From contig NZ_MDHA01000058.1 in assembly GCF_001705665.1 (NCBI RefSeq), positions 28,735 through 92,734 on the forward strand: a DNA stretch of 64,000 nucleotides, written 5' to 3'. The notes under the pieces are model-generated. The model was not told the DNA's origin, ran no database searches, and worked only from the letters and a program-made list of their open reading frames with translations. Below are positions 9,451 to 18,900 of the stretch, piece after piece. The stretch is from Thioclava sp. SK-1 (GTDB taxonomy: Bacteria; Pseudomonadota; Alphaproteobacteria; Rhodobacterales; Rhodobacteraceae). Each line of letters opens with the position of its first letter. The stretch's first letter is position 1. Both the position numbers and the translations under genes were made by a program.

Positions 9451-9915
9451 ATGTCGCGCGAAATCGATTACGGCAATTTGATGCATCAGGCGATGCGCTC
9501 CCTGATTCAGGATGTGCTGTCAGATGTCTCCAAGAATGGTTTGCCGGGCGCGCATCATTTCTTCATCACATTTGATACCCAGCACCCAGAGGTCGATATG
9601 GCCGATTGGCTGCGCGAACGGTATCCCGAAGAAATGACCGTCGTGATCCAGCATTGGTTTGAAAACCTGAACGTCACGGATGACGGGTTCGAGGTTACGC
9701 TGAATTTTGGCAATAACCCAGAACCGCTGTCGATCCCCTATGATGCGATTCAGACATTCGTTGATCCTTCCGTTGAATTCGGCCTGCGGTTTGAAACCCA
9801 GGATATGGATGATGACGAGGAAGACGAAGATGACGAGGAAGCGCCAATGGCCGAAGATGTGCCCCAAAAGCGCCCCGAGGCAGAGGTTGTCTCGCTCGAT
9901 CAATTCCGAAAATGA
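9451..9915 (+). CDS. sspB: ClpXP adaptor protein SspB, alphaproteobacterial type
   Basis: A 154-residue adaptor that binds the tmRNA tag and hands tagged proteins to ClpXP. The N-terminal fold (IDYGNLMHQAMRSLIQDVLSD, then PGAHHFFITFDT, then VVIQHWFENL) is the alphaproteobacterial SspB family. A very acidic linker (DMDDDEEDEDDEEAP) follows, and the extreme C-terminus EVVSLDQFRK is the short ClpX-binding tail. GAGGA lies 5 bases before the ATG. The gene is followed by its own terminator. Its partner RNA ssrA is 2 kb upstream. Confidence 0.93.
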   Translation: MSREIDYGNLMHQAMRSLIQDVLSDVSKNGLPGAHHFFITFDTQHPEVDMADWLRERYPEEMTVVIQHWFENLNVTDDGFEVTLNFGNNPEPLSIPYDAIQTFVDPSVEFGLRFETQDMDDDEEDEDDEEAPMAEDVPQKRPEAEVVSLDQFRK

Positions 9916-9922
9916 TGCAAAG

Positions 9923-9947
9923 GGCGGCCAGAGGGTCGCCTTTTGTC
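9923..9947 (+). terminator. Rho-independent terminator of sspB
   Basis: GGCGGCC and GGTCGCC form a 7-base stem with one G-T pair around AGAG, followed directly by TTTTGTC. Confidence 0.8.
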
Positions 9948-10084
9948 ATTTTCAACCTATGTTTCCCGCAATTTTCTACTGCATACATTCGTATGCCATT
10001 TGCAATCGCTGGGCGCTGCCCCTATGAAATGCCCTTAGGCGCAGCGCGCTACGCAAACTTATTGGTTACGTCATGGAGGCCCTT

Positions 10085-11479
10085 ATGACCGCGACCCGCA
10101 CCGAGACCGACAGCTTTGGTCCGCTTGAAGTTCCCGCAGATAAATATTGGGGCGCGCAAACGCAGCGCTCGATCCTGAACTTCCCCATCGGTTGGGAACG
10201 CCAGCCCGTGCCGATCATCCGTGCCCTTGGCGTAATCAAAAAAGCCTGCGCGATGGCGAATAAAGAGCTGGGCAATATGGATGCCAAAGTGGCCGATGCA
10301 ATCATCGCCGCCGCTGGCGAAGTGATTGATGGCAAATTCGATGACAACTTCCCGCTGGTTGTCTGGCAAACCGGTTCAGGCACGCAGTCGAACATGAACT
10401 CCAATGAGGTCATTTCAAACCGCGCCATCGAAATGCTGGGCGGTGAGATGGGCTCTAAATCGCCGGTTCACCCGAATGACCATTGCAACATGGGCCAATC
10501 GTCCAACGATACATTCCCGACGGCGATGCATGTTGGCATTGCCATGTCGGCGCGCGATGTGCTGTTGCCAGGGCTGAAAAAGCTGCACGCGGCTTTGGAC
10601 GCGAAATCGGAAGAGTTCAAAGATATCATCAAGATCGGCCGCACCCATACGCAGGATGCAACACCGCTGACCTTGGGCCAGGAATTTGGTGGCTACACCC
10701 ATCAGGTGGCCAAAGCCATTGAACGTGTCGAAGCGTGCCTGGGCGACATTTACGAATTGGCGCAGGGCGGCACCGCTGTCGGCACCGGTTTGAACACCCA
10801 AAAAGGCTGGGCGGAAATGGTTGCGGCAAATATGGCGGAAATTACCGACCTGCCCTTTGTCACCGCCCCGAATAAATTTGAGGCGTTGGCAGGTCATGAC
10901 GCGATGGTCATGTTCTCGGGTGCGTTGAAAACGGTTGCGGCATCTCTGTTCAAAATCGCCAATGATATCCGTCTTCTAGGGTCTGGCCCACGCTGCGGTC
11001 TGGGTGAATTGATCTTGCCGGAAAATGAGCCGGGCTCATCAATCATGCCGGGCAAGGTGAACCCGACACAGGCCGAAGCATTGACCATGGTTTGTGCGCA
11101 TGTCATGGGCAATGACGCAGCGGTGGGCTTTGCCGGTTCGCAGGGGCATTTTGAACTCAACGTCTATAATCCGATGATGTCCTATAACGTATTGCAATCC
11201 ATGCAACTTTTGGGCGACAGCGCATCAGCCTTTACTGACAATATGGTTGTGGGCATTCAGGCGAATGAGCCGCGCATCGAAAAATTGCTGCATGAATCGT
11301 TGATGCTGGTGACGGCTCTGGCGCCAACCATTGGTTATGATAACGCGACCAAAGTTGCCAAAACCGCCCATAAAAATGGCACAACATTGAAACAAGAAGC
11401 CATCGCACTTGGCTTTGTGGATGAAAAAACCTTTGACGAAGTGGTACGTCCCGAGAAAATGATTGGCCCGAAAGGCTAA
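10085..11479 (+). CDS. fumC: Class II fumarate hydratase
   Basis: A 464-residue iron-independent fumarase of the TCA cycle, interconverting fumarate and malate. The lyase signature [11 protein letters not shown] lies at 317-327, including the catalytic Ser318. His188 is in [25 protein letters not shown] at 96-110 is the substrate-binding motif. The ATG at 10085 is preferred over that at 10073 because GGAGG lies 5 bases before it. Length is normal. Two hairpins follow the gene. Confidence 0.97.
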   Translation: MTATRTETDSFGPLEVPADKYWGAQTQRSILNFPIGWERQPVPIIRALGVIKKACAMANKELGNMDAKVADAIIAAAGEVIDGKFDDNFPLVVWQTGSGTQSNMNSNEVISNRAIEMLGGEMGSKSPVHPNDHCNMGQSSNDTFPTAMHVGIAMSARDVLLPGLKKLHAALDAKSEEFKDIIKIGRTHTQDATPLTLGQEFGGYTHQVAKAIERVEACLGDIYELAQGGTAVGTGLNTQKGWAEMVAANMAEITDLPFVTAPNKFEALAGHDAMVMFSGALKTVAASLFKIANDIRLLGSGPRCGLGELILPENEPGSSIMPGKVNPTQAEALTMVCAHVMGNDAAVGFAGSQGHFELNVYNPMMSYNVLQSMQLLGDSASAFTDNMVVGIQANEPRIEKLLHESLMLVTALAPTIGYDNATKVAKTAHKNGTTLKQEAIALGFVDEKTFDEVVRPEKMIGPKG

Positions 11480-11496
11480 TCCAAACCGCTTTGGTC

Positions 11497-11520
11497 TGCT
11501 TTCAAAACGGTTTGAAAGCA
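11497..11520 (+). terminator. Perfect 10-base inverted repeat after fumC
   Basis: TGCTTTCAAA and TTTGAAAGCA pair perfectly around ACGG. It lies just before the stronger terminator at 11528. There is no T-run, so it may protect the mRNA end rather than terminate. Confidence 0.5.
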
Positions 11521-11527
11521 TCTATAG

Positions 11528-11560
11528 CCCCCCGGCCAAATGGTCGGGGGGTTTGACTTT
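11528..11560 (+). terminator. Rho-independent terminator of fumC
   Basis: CCCCCCGGCC and GGTCGGGGGG form a 10-base stem with one mismatch-tolerant G-T pair around AAAT, followed by TTTGACTTTT. Confidence 0.9.
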
Positions 11561-11638
11561 TAAGGAACCGAATGGGTCAGCCGGGGTTGGCCTGTCATAG
11601 TCTTACTATTCACACGCCCTTTCAGGATCGGACATTCA

Positions 11639-12415
11639 ATGCGCATCACTGTCGATGTGACCATGACCTATCGCTTCACCGCACCCAATACCGTTTTCCT
11701 TGTCATCGAGGCCGCCCATACCGAAGGTCAGCAAATCGTCAGTGAATCACTGAATTTAGGCGATGCCACGGTCACCCGTATTTCAGGTGATTCCGGTGTG
11801 GGCGAACGGATATGGGCACAGGTTCCGGGCCAAGAGATGGTGCTTAATTACGCTGCCACCGTCGACATTACCCGGCCTAATACCACGCTATCCGGGCTGG
11901 CTGCGGATGAATTTCATCAGCTTCCCGCCGAGGTTGTGCCCTATCTGCGCCCCTCACGCTATTGCCAATCGGATAAATTTGTAGCCTTCGTCGAAAAACG
12001 GTTTGAGGATCTGGAGGGCGGCGCCAAGATCGATGCGATGCGCAACTGGATCGAAGAAGAGCTATCCTATGTTCCGGGAAGTTCGGTCGCGGATACGACT
12101 GTGTTGGAAACCTTCGCCGGGCGTCAGGGCGTTTGCCGTGATTATGCGCATTTGATGTGCACCTTGGCGCGCGCCGCCTCTATCCCTGCGCGGGCCGTAG
12201 CGGCCTATGGGCCGGATGTCACGCCGCCTGATTTTCATGCCGTGGCGCAGGTCTGGCTGGCGGGTGAGTGGCATCTGGTTGACGCCACAGGCATGTGCGC
12301 GCCCGATGGTCTGGCCGTGATTGCCGTGGGCCGCGACGCCTATGATATCGCCTTTATGGAGGCCCATGCCCCGGCAGAGCTGATCACGCAGCAGGTCAGT
12401 GTCAGCCGGGTCTGA
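11639..12415 (+). CDS. Transglutaminase-like cysteine protease-fold protein
   Basis: A 258-residue cytoplasmic protein of the transglutaminase-like superfamily. The N-terminal half is a beta-rich domain. The C-terminal half carries the catalytic triad: Cys166 in GRQGVCRDYAHL, His200 in PPDFHAVAQVWL and Asp215 in HLVDATGM. No signal peptide is present. Family members act as peptidases or amidases and the substrate is unknown. It stands alone between the fumC terminators and rsgA. Confidence 0.85.
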   Translation: MRITVDVTMTYRFTAPNTVFLVIEAAHTEGQQIVSESLNLGDATVTRISGDSGVGERIWAQVPGQEMVLNYAATVDITRPNTTLSGLAADEFHQLPAEVVPYLRPSRYCQSDKFVAFVEKRFEDLEGGAKIDAMRNWIEEELSYVPGSSVADTTVLETFAGRQGVCRDYAHLMCTLARAASIPARAVAAYGPDVTPPDFHAVAQVWLAGEWHLVDATGMCAPDGLAVIAVGRDAYDIAFMEAHAPAELITQQVSVSRV

Positions 12416-12487
12416 TTTCGTATGTAAACAGCGTTCAGGCCACAGGAATATCTTGCAAATCTTGTGGTCTGGCGGCATTCAGATCGG

Positions 12488-13525
12488 GTGACAAATATTG
12501 CGCCCCCTTACCCGCCGTCCCTGATCAGCCTAGGCTGGTCCACGCATTTTGCCGACCAGCTTACGGCTGATGACGCAGGCGCTGAACCGATGCGCATCGC
12601 GTCCGTGCATCGCGCGAAAATGCGTGCACAATCAAGCGAGCGGCAAATTGCGCTTTCGCTTTCGGTGCGGGTGAACACATCTGACTATGCCGTGGGCGAT
12701 TGGGTGTTGGTGGAACCCGGCACGGGGCTGTTGCTGCGTCGTCTGGATCGGCAAAGCCTGTTGCAACGGCGCACCCAGGGCGCGCGGACACAGCAGCTGA
12801 TCGCGGCCAATGTGGACACCTTGTTCATCGCCACCTCTTGCAACGAGGATTTCAATCCCGCCCGGTTGGAACGCTACCTTGCTTTGGCAAATGAGGCCCA
12901 GACAACACCGGTGATCGTCTTGACCAAACGCGATCAGGTCGATGACATCGCGCCTTTCATTGCGCAAGCCAGCGCATTGCAGCGTGATCTGCCTGTCGTC
13001 GCGGTTGATGGCACGTCGGATCAAGCTGTCTCTGCGCTTGCGCCCTGGTGTGCACCTGGGCAAACAGTGGCATTGATCGGATCTTCGGGTGTCGGAAAGT
13101 CGACGCTTCTTAATACCTTAACCGGAAAAACACCGGATGACGAAGACGCACAGCTGACCGGCGGCATTCGCGAAGATGACGCAAAAGGCAGGCACACCAC
13201 AACCGCGCGTTCGCTACATCAAATGCCCGGCGCAGCCTTGGTTATCGACACGCCCGGAATGCGCACTTTGCATGTCAGTGACATTGGTCCGGGCATTGAT
13301 GCGGTATTTTCTGAAATATCGGAACGTGCTGCCGATTGCCATTTTCGTAATTGCACCCATGCGCATGAACCCGGCTGTGCGGTGCAGGCCGCAGTGGTCG
13401 ATGGCACGGTGACGCAGGCGCGGTTGGACCGTTGGCGCAAACTGACCGAGGAAAACGAAAAGAACACCCCAGTAGAGACCGGACCGCGCGGCAATAAGAC
13501 CGCGCGCAAACGCGGCCGGCGTTGA
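12488..13525 (+). CDS. rsgA: Ribosome small-subunit-dependent GTPase RsgA
   Basis: A 345-residue circularly permuted GTPase that checks 30S subunit maturation. An OB-fold-like N-terminus is followed by TKRDQVDD (G4), then the P-loop GSSGVGKST at 198-206 and IDTPGMRTL (G3), which is the permuted order typical of RsgA/YjeQ. The zinc-binding end carries CHFRNCTHAHEPGC. The C-terminal tail is basic (GNKTARKRGRR). The start is uncertain: GTG at 12488 gives the expected family start, while GTG at 12464 adds eight residues. Confidence 0.92.
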   Translation: MTNIAPPYPPSLISLGWSTHFADQLTADDAGAEPMRIASVHRAKMRAQSSERQIALSLSVRVNTSDYAVGDWVLVEPGTGLLLRRLDRQSLLQRRTQGARTQQLIAANVDTLFIATSCNEDFNPARLERYLALANEAQTTPVIVLTKRDQVDDIAPFIAQASALQRDLPVVAVDGTSDQAVSALAPWCAPGQTVALIGSSGVGKSTLLNTLTGKTPDDEDAQLTGGIREDDAKGRHTTTARSLHQMPGAALVIDTPGMRTLHVSDIGPGIDAVFSEISERAADCHFRNCTHAHEPGCAVQAAVVDGTVTQARLDRWRKLTEENEKNTPVETGPRGNKTARKRGRR

Positions 13526-13556
13526 TCGTTACGCACACGGCCCAGGCCTAAGGCCC

Positions 13557-14312
13557 CTAGACATGGGACAGCACTAGCGGGCGATCAGCATAGCGCAAAA
13601 CCTGAACCTCAGTGTCATACAGGGCGGACAGCCAATCCGGGGTCAGAACCTCATCCGGGGCGCCGCTAACCACAACACGGCCATGTTTCATGGCAACCAG
13701 ATGATCGGCCCAAGCCGCCGCCTGATTAAGATCATGCACCACAATCACCACGGATTTTCCGGCATCGCGCAGATCGGAAAGCTTGCGCATCAATATCCGT
13801 GAATGCGCCATATCAAGATTGTTCAACGGCTCATCCAGCAAGACCCATGGCGTGTCTTGGGCAAATGTCATGGCCAGATGCGCGCGTTGCGCCTGACCGC
13901 CCGACAACTCATCCAGAAACCGATCCGCAAGCCCGCGCAGCGAAAATTGCGCAATCGCATCCGCCACCTTTTCATGATCCTCTGGCCCCGGGCGGCCATG
14001 ACAGTGGGGCCAACGGCCAAAGGCGACCAATTCTGACACCCGCAACCGTGACGCCACCGCCGTATGCTGTCCTAAAAACGCCATCGTGCGCGCCAAGCGG
14101 CCCGAATGCGAGGTTGTCACATTTTGTCCGTCAACATCGATTGTGCCGGTTTGCAGCGGCTCAATCCGGCCGATCAGGTTAAGCAGGCTGGATTTTCCAG
14201 CCCCGTTTGGCCCGATCAACGCAGTGACAGATCCTTTTGGGATCACCGTGTTAATGTCTTGCAAAATCTTTGCGCCACCAATGGCATAGCTGACGTTCTT
14301 AATCTCGATCAT
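13557..14312 (-). CDS. Iron-siderophore ABC transporter, ATP-binding protein
   Basis: A 251-residue ATPase of the FecE/YclP type. Walker A GPNGAGKSS, signature LSGGQAQRAHLA and Walker B PWVLLDEPLNNLD are intact, and the H-loop is in VIVVHDLNQA. The ATG at 14312 overlaps the permease stop codon as ATGA, indicating translational coupling; an ATG 27 bases upstream lies inside the permease gene. It is the last gene of the four-gene import operon. It energises uptake through the two FecCD permeases. Confidence 0.9.
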   Translation of the reverse strand: MIEIKNVSYAIGGAKILQDINTVIPKGSVTALIGPNGAGKSSLLNLIGRIEPLQTGTIDVDGQNVTTSHSGRLARTMAFLGQHTAVASRLRVSELVAFGRWPHCHGRPGPEDHEKVADAIAQFSLRGLADRFLDELSGGQAQRAHLAMTFAQDTPWVLLDEPLNNLDMAHSRILMRKLSDLRDAGKSVVIVVHDLNQAAAWADHLVAMKHGRVVVSGAPDEVLTPDWLSALYDTEVQVLRYADRPLVLSHV

Positions 14313-15313
14313 CGGATCTTGCCTTTCAACAACAGCCACAGGAAAAACAGGCCTCCGGCAAATTCAATCACAACCGATAGGGTGGCCTGTTGCCCCAAAA
14401 GCCGTTCAAACACGGTCTGGCCGACAACCAGGATCGTAATTGCCACCAGCGCAGACACGGGCAAAAGCACACGGTGGCGCGCCCCCCCCGTCATATGGTT
14501 GGAAATCATATGTGCCAGCCCCGCTACGATCAGCCCGAAGAAGGCCACAGGCCCGACCAGCGCTGTCGACACGGACACCAAGATCGCCACCAGCACCAAC
14601 GCCAAAATCACAATCCGCGCATGTGGTAAGCCCAGTGAGATCGCGCGTTCACGTCCCAATGCCAACACATCCAAACGTGGGCCAAGCCAGATCGCGGCCG
14701 CCAAGGCCAGCGCTGTAACCACAGCGGCTATGCTTAGGACATCGGTTTGCGCACGGGCAAAATTTGCAAAGCTGACCGATTGCACCGTGGCATAGGCGTT
14801 GGGATCCATCAGCCGTGCCAAAAGGCCCGATCCAGCGCGAAATAAGGTGCCAAGGATCACCCCGGTCAGGATCATCCGGGCAATGTCGCGTGCGCCCCTA
14901 TGCAGCAATGTGCCAAACAGCGCCAGCGCCAGCCCGGTCATTAGCCCGGTTTCCAGCAAAAATTTCGGCGCGGATGCCAAAGCGGCAAACCCGGCCACGC
15001 CTAAGCTGGCAACCAACAGGGTTTGCATCATCACATATAACGCGTCGAACCCCATGATTGAGGGCGTTAAAATTCGATTTGCCGACACGGTCTGAAAAAT
15101 CACCGTTGAGACTGCCACTGCGGCCCCAACGCAGATCAACGCACCAAGCTTCTTAGCGCGCAACATTAAGATAAAGTCGTAATTCCCTGAAATACCCTGA
15201 AATAGCCACATCGCGCAGCTAAGTATCAGCAACAGGAACAGCCATAGGATCGGATTACGCCACAGCGGAAACCGGCGCTGGGTCTGGGATGGGGCGATCA
15301 CTGTATCAGACAT
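14309..15313 (-). CDS. Iron-siderophore ABC transporter permease (second FecCD subunit)
   Basis: A 334-residue FecCD-family inner-membrane permease with about nine hydrophobic segments. The ATG at 15313 overlaps the end of the upstream permease by 8 bases; a longer frame to 15394 would run inside that gene. FFGLIVAGLAHMISNHMTGGARHRVLLPVSAL is the conserved cytoplasmic coupling region before the last helices. It pairs with the permease at 15306-16289 to form the channel. Confidence 0.88.
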   Translation of the reverse strand: MSDTVIAPSQTQRRFPLWRNPILWLFLLLILSCAMWLFQGISGNYDFILMLRAKKLGALICVGAAVAVSTVIFQTVSANRILTPSIMGFDALYVMMQTLLVASLGVAGFAALASAPKFLLETGLMTGLALALFGTLLHRGARDIARMILTGVILGTLFRAGSGLLARLMDPNAYATVQSVSFANFARAQTDVLSIAAVVTALALAAAIWLGPRLDVLALGRERAISLGLPHARIVILALVLVAILVSVSTALVGPVAFFGLIVAGLAHMISNHMTGGARHRVLLPVSALVAITILVVGQTVFERLLGQQATLSVVIEFAGGLFFLWLLLKGKIR

Positions 15314-16289
15314 CCGTCGGCCCCATTGCTGCTGCCTTGGACGGGCGCGCAGGTCGCCACAACAGCCACAGGAATATCCCCGCACCCAACACACCTAAGA
15401 TGGTCCCTGCCGGGATTTCAAACGGTGCCACAATAACCCGCCCGATGATGTCGCAGGCCAAAACCAAAGCCCCACCCCCCAATGCCGTAACAGGCAGCGC
15501 CGCGCGCAGATTGTCACCGATCAGGCGGGCGATGATATTGGGCACCACTAGCCCTACGAACGGGATCATCCCGACAGACACCACAACCATCGCGGTGACC
15601 ACGGCCACAACGGCCAGCCCCAGACGCATGACGGCCCGCGGGCTAAGCCCCAGCGCCGTCGCAGCCTCTGGCCCCAGCCCCAAAATCGCGAAACGGTCCG
15701 CTGCAAAAAATGCAATCCCGGCGGCAAGCCCCGCGATCCACAGCAATTCATACCGCCCAGCGATTACGCCCGAAAACTCTCCTGTCATCAGCCAGGTGGC
15801 AATGAATTGCATCATATCCGTCTGCCAGCCGATCCATGTTACAATTGCGCCAATCACCCCCGACAGCACAATCCCCGCCAAAGGCACCAGTAGCACCTCT
15901 CGTGGAGGGAGCTTGCGGATCATTTTTACAAAGATTGAGGTGCCGATCAGCGCAGAAACGCTGGCTGCAACCATCTTGATCCAGATAGACGCCTGAGGCG
16001 CGATCAATGTCACTGCCAACAGACCCAATGCCGCGCTTTCGGCAGTGCCTGCGGTGCCCGGTTCAACGAAGCGGTTTCGCACGATCTGCTGCATCACAAC
16101 CCCGGCCACCGCAAGGGCCGAACCTGTCAATAAAGCCGCAATCGTGCGCGGAATGCGCGATACGGTCAGGATCATCATACCGCGCGGGTCTGACAGATCC
16201 ATCTGCGCGACCCCAATAAAGACACTTATCGCGGCGAGTATGAAAATAAGCAGGCTAAGCCCGATCAAGATCTTCTTACGTGCTTGCAC
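15306..16289 (-). CDS. Iron-siderophore ABC transporter permease (first FecCD subunit)
   Basis: A 327-residue FecCD permease. The N-terminal helix is followed by RIPRTIAALLTGSALAVAG, the classic family motif after helix one. FVGLVVPNIIARLIGDNLR is the coupling-loop motif near residue 250. It begins 22 bases after the binding-protein gene. The order binding protein, permease, permease, ATPase is the YclQNOP/FatBCDE layout. Confidence 0.9.
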   Translation of the reverse strand: MQARKKILIGLSLLIFILAAISVFIGVAQMDLSDPRGMMILTVSRIPRTIAALLTGSALAVAGVVMQQIVRNRFVEPGTAGTAESAALGLLAVTLIAPQASIWIKMVAASVSALIGTSIFVKMIRKLPPREVLLVPLAGIVLSGVIGAIVTWIGWQTDMMQFIATWLMTGEFSGVIAGRYELLWIAGLAAGIAFFAADRFAILGLGPEAATALGLSPRAVMRLGLAVVAVVTAMVVVSVGMIPFVGLVVPNIIARLIGDNLRAALPVTALGGGALVLACDIIGRVIVAPFEIPAGTILGVLGAGIFLWLLWRPARPSKAAAMGPTDV

Positions 16290-16311
16290 GGGCCGGCCCT
16301 CTCGGTCTGGA

Positions 16312-17211
16312 TCAGCTATCTGCGCCGAAAGCCGCGTCGACCTGATCCAGCATTTCCATCATCGCCTGATAGCCGCCACCAGCAATATAGGCATCTGCCG
16401 CGTTCAGATAAAGGATATGACCGTTCTTGGCGGCATTGGTTTGCGCCACAAGCGGGTTGTCCAATGTATCTTTTGCGGATTCACCTTCTGCGCCGATTGC
16501 GGCTCCGCGATCAATCACGAACAGCCAATCCGGGTTATGCTCTGCAATGAATTCAAAGCTGATTGCATTGCCATGTGGGTCCACGGCCAGCCCCTGTGCA
16601 GCCTGTGGCAGGCCCACGGCGTTATGGATCCAGCCAAAGCGCGACCCAACGCCATAGGCCGAAATTTTCGGTCCATTGGTCAAAACCACCAGCGCAGTGC
16701 CTTGGTTCTTGGCTTCGGCCTGCACCTTATCCAGCTTAGCTTGCAAGGCGGCATCCATCTGTGCGGCCTTATTTTCCAAACCGAAGATCGTGCCATAGGC
16801 CGCCAGGCGTTTGCGCGAATCCCCAATGATGTCTTCACCGATGGTCATATCAATCGCGTTCGACAATTGCGCCACATCTTGTAGCTTCGGTGCGGAGCGC
16901 CCGCCGACGATTGTTAAATCCGGGTTCAGACCGGCCAGCTTTTCCAGATCGGGTTCAAAGATTGTTCCAACCGGCGTGGCGCTGTCCAGATGTTCCAACC
17001 GCTTCAGACGCAGATTGTCGATGCGCCCCGTTGGCACAACCCCCAACGCATCCAGAGTATCCATCGCAGCCATATCATAGACCGCAACGCTTTCAGGATT
17101 GGCTTCTAGCGTGACTGGGCCGCGCGCGGTTTCAATTGTTACTTCCTGTGCCCATGTCGCGATCGGGGCAACAGATGCTGCAAGGGCAAGAACGGCGGCG
17201 GTGATACGCAT
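16312..17211 (-). CDS. Siderophore-binding periplasmic protein (FatB/CeuE/YclQ-like)
   Basis: A 300-residue substrate-binding protein with a signal peptide (MRITAAVLALAASVAPIATWA, cleaved near residue 21). The mature start EVTIETARGPVTLEANPE and the segment VAVYDMAAMDTLDALGV match the FatB/CeuE/YclQ class, which binds catecholate siderophores such as petrobactin. GGRSAPKLQDVAQL and AIDMTIGEDIIGDS are also family-like. The exact ligand is not readable. The ATG at 17211 was chosen because it gives the signal peptide directly. No receptor or siderophore synthesis gene is in the window. Confidence 0.88.
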   Translation of the reverse strand: MRITAAVLALAASVAPIATWAQEVTIETARGPVTLEANPESVAVYDMAAMDTLDALGVVPTGRIDNLRLKRLEHLDSATPVGTIFEPDLEKLAGLNPDLTIVGGRSAPKLQDVAQLSNAIDMTIGEDIIGDSRKRLAAYGTIFGLENKAAQMDAALQAKLDKVQAEAKNQGTALVVLTNGPKISAYGVGSRFGWIHNAVGLPQAAQGLAVDPHGNAISFEFIAEHNPDWLFVIDRGAAIGAEGESAKDTLDNPLVAQTNAAKNGHILYLNAADAYIAGGGYQAMMEMLDQVDAAFGADS

Positions 17212-17655
17212 ATATCTCTCCAATATTTTGGTGGCGGCACGGCAGTGGCAACAGAATTGACTGCATGTACTAGGTAATAGACAGGATTTAAAACGAAGCG
17301 TCCTGCGCGTCCAGCGCATATCTTACAGTTTTTATCACCTTTGACACCTACCCCGCCACGCTCTCGCAGATGTGAGTGTAATTGAAGGGGTGAACCCGTA
17401 AAACCCTGCGTATATCAGCATAAGGCGTGTTTTGGTTCACAGTGGATGCAGCGCATGTCTTACTGCCGATTGCCGTTAACTTCACCTATCTGTTGGCAGA
17501 TATGCGTCTGACGCATATCATTCAGTAAAGATTGAATAAGCAAAACTATGAAATGTTTCGCCGGACTAACCGGTATTTGTCGTATGATATTGTGAATGCT
17601 GCAATTGCAAAACACGGGCTAACTGCCGCGCCCCTAAACGAGTGAGACAGGATAA
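17212..17655. other. Divergent intergenic region between the iron ABC operon and the RND pair
   Basis: There is no supportable gene in these 444 bases. The region must hold the promoters of both divergent operons. The clearest element is the long palindrome at 17499-17519. I could not assign a Fur, Irr or RirA box by eye. Confidence 0.6.
17499..17519. promoter_or_regulatory. Palindromic operator candidate upstream of the RND efflux operon
   Basis: The 9-base arms GATATGCGT and ACGCATATC pair perfectly around CTG. It lies 137 bases before the GTG start of the efflux adaptor gene. Such sites are typical for TetR- or MarR-type repressors of RND pumps, but no such regulator gene is adjacent. Confidence 0.5.
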
Positions 17656-18894
17656 GTGCAAGAGACCTTCAAACCGACATTTCGCCAACTTTTGCCGGTG
17701 CTTTGCGCTGCCCCTCGTCATACGATCTATGCGATTGCGTTTGGCGTTATGGCGGGTGGCGCAGTTGCACAGCAACAAGCTGCACAAGGCCCATCCAAGG
17801 TGGGCGTAATTACAATGACGCCCGAAGATGTCCCCTATTCCATCACGCTGCCGGGCCGCGCCATCGCCTATGAGCAGGCCGATATCCGCCCCCGCGTAGA
17901 GGGCATGGTGACCGCTATCCCATATGCCTATGGCCAGCCCGCCAAGAAAGGCGATGTGCTGTTTAAAATTGAGCCAGATACATATGAGGCCGAGCTGGCT
18001 GCGGCAGAGGCCGATGTATCTTCGGCGCAGGCCTCAGTTCAGACCGCACAATCCGCTTATGACCGCTATAGTCAAATTGAGGGGATCGGCGTCACGAAAT
18101 CCGATCTTGAAACCGCTGCGGCCACGCTGGCATCGTCAAAAGCGACGTTAAAATCGGCCGAAGCCGCATTGCAAACCGCACAGTTGAACTTGGACCGCAC
18201 CTCTATCGTCAGCCCGATTGATGGCGTGGTCGAGGTACCCGAAGTGTCCGTCGGGACGCTTGTCACCGCCAATCAGACCGACATTTTGACCACCGTCACC
18301 CGGTTGGATCCGATCTATGTCGATGTGTCAGAATCCTCTGCACAAATGCAGCGTCACCGCAATTGGGTGGCCAGTGGCGAATTGACCTTGGCTGATCAGG
18401 TCGGCGTCAGCCTGACATTGGAAACGGGCGAACAATACTCCGGTTCCGGTCGGATGATCAGCCCTTCGGCCGTTGTGTCCGATACCACTGGCACGGTGGA
18501 TTTTCGGATTGAATTTGACAATCCCGACGGAAAAATCCTGCCCGGACAATTTTTGCGCGCAAGCCTGACATTGGGCACGAAAACCGCTGTTTTGGTGCCA
18601 CAAAATGCAACGCAGCGTTCCGCAGATGGCACGCTTTCGGCCTTCATTGCCAAGGATGGCACTGCGCAAAAAACCCCAATCACCACATCAGGCAGTTATG
18701 ACAATGCCTGGGTTGTGACCTCCGGAATCGAACAGGGTGATTTGCTGATCGTCGACGGGTTGAAAACGCTGCAAGATGGGGCCGCGATTACCACGGTGGC
18801 TGTCACCATTGATGCGGACGGCGTCGTGCATGATGTGGACGGAGATACCGCAGCTGATGGCGCGACAGATGCCCCCGCGGCGGGGAGCGAGTAA
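17656..18894 (+). CDS. RND efflux periplasmic adaptor (AcrA/MexE-like)
   Basis: A 412-residue membrane-fusion protein linking the RND pump to an outer-membrane channel. It starts at GTG 17656 after ACAGGATAA. A hydrophobic export segment ends at about residue 39 (GVMAGGAVAQQ). The lipoyl-like half motif GRAIAYEQADIRPRVEG is followed by the alpha-helical hairpin (about 100-180; EADVSSAQASVQTAQSAYDR), the second lipoyl half SPIDGVVEVPEVSVG and the beta-barrel domain. There is no lipobox cysteine. The C-terminus is acidic. The pump gene begins 6 bases later. Confidence 0.92.
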   Translation: MQETFKPTFRQLLPVLCAAPRHTIYAIAFGVMAGGAVAQQQAAQGPSKVGVITMTPEDVPYSITLPGRAIAYEQADIRPRVEGMVTAIPYAYGQPAKKGDVLFKIEPDTYEAELAAAEADVSSAQASVQTAQSAYDRYSQIEGIGVTKSDLETAAATLASSKATLKSAEAALQTAQLNLDRTSIVSPIDGVVEVPEVSVGTLVTANQTDILTTVTRLDPIYVDVSESSAQMQRHRNWVASGELTLADQVGVSLTLETGEQYSGSGRMISPSAVVSDTTGTVDFRIEFDNPDGKILPGQFLRASLTLGTKTAVLVPQNATQRSADGTLSAFIAKDGTAQKTPITTSGSYDNAWVVTSGIEQGDLLIVDGLKTLQDGAAITTVAVTIDADGVVHDVDGDTAADGATDAPAAGSE

Positions 18895-18900
18895 TCCGAA

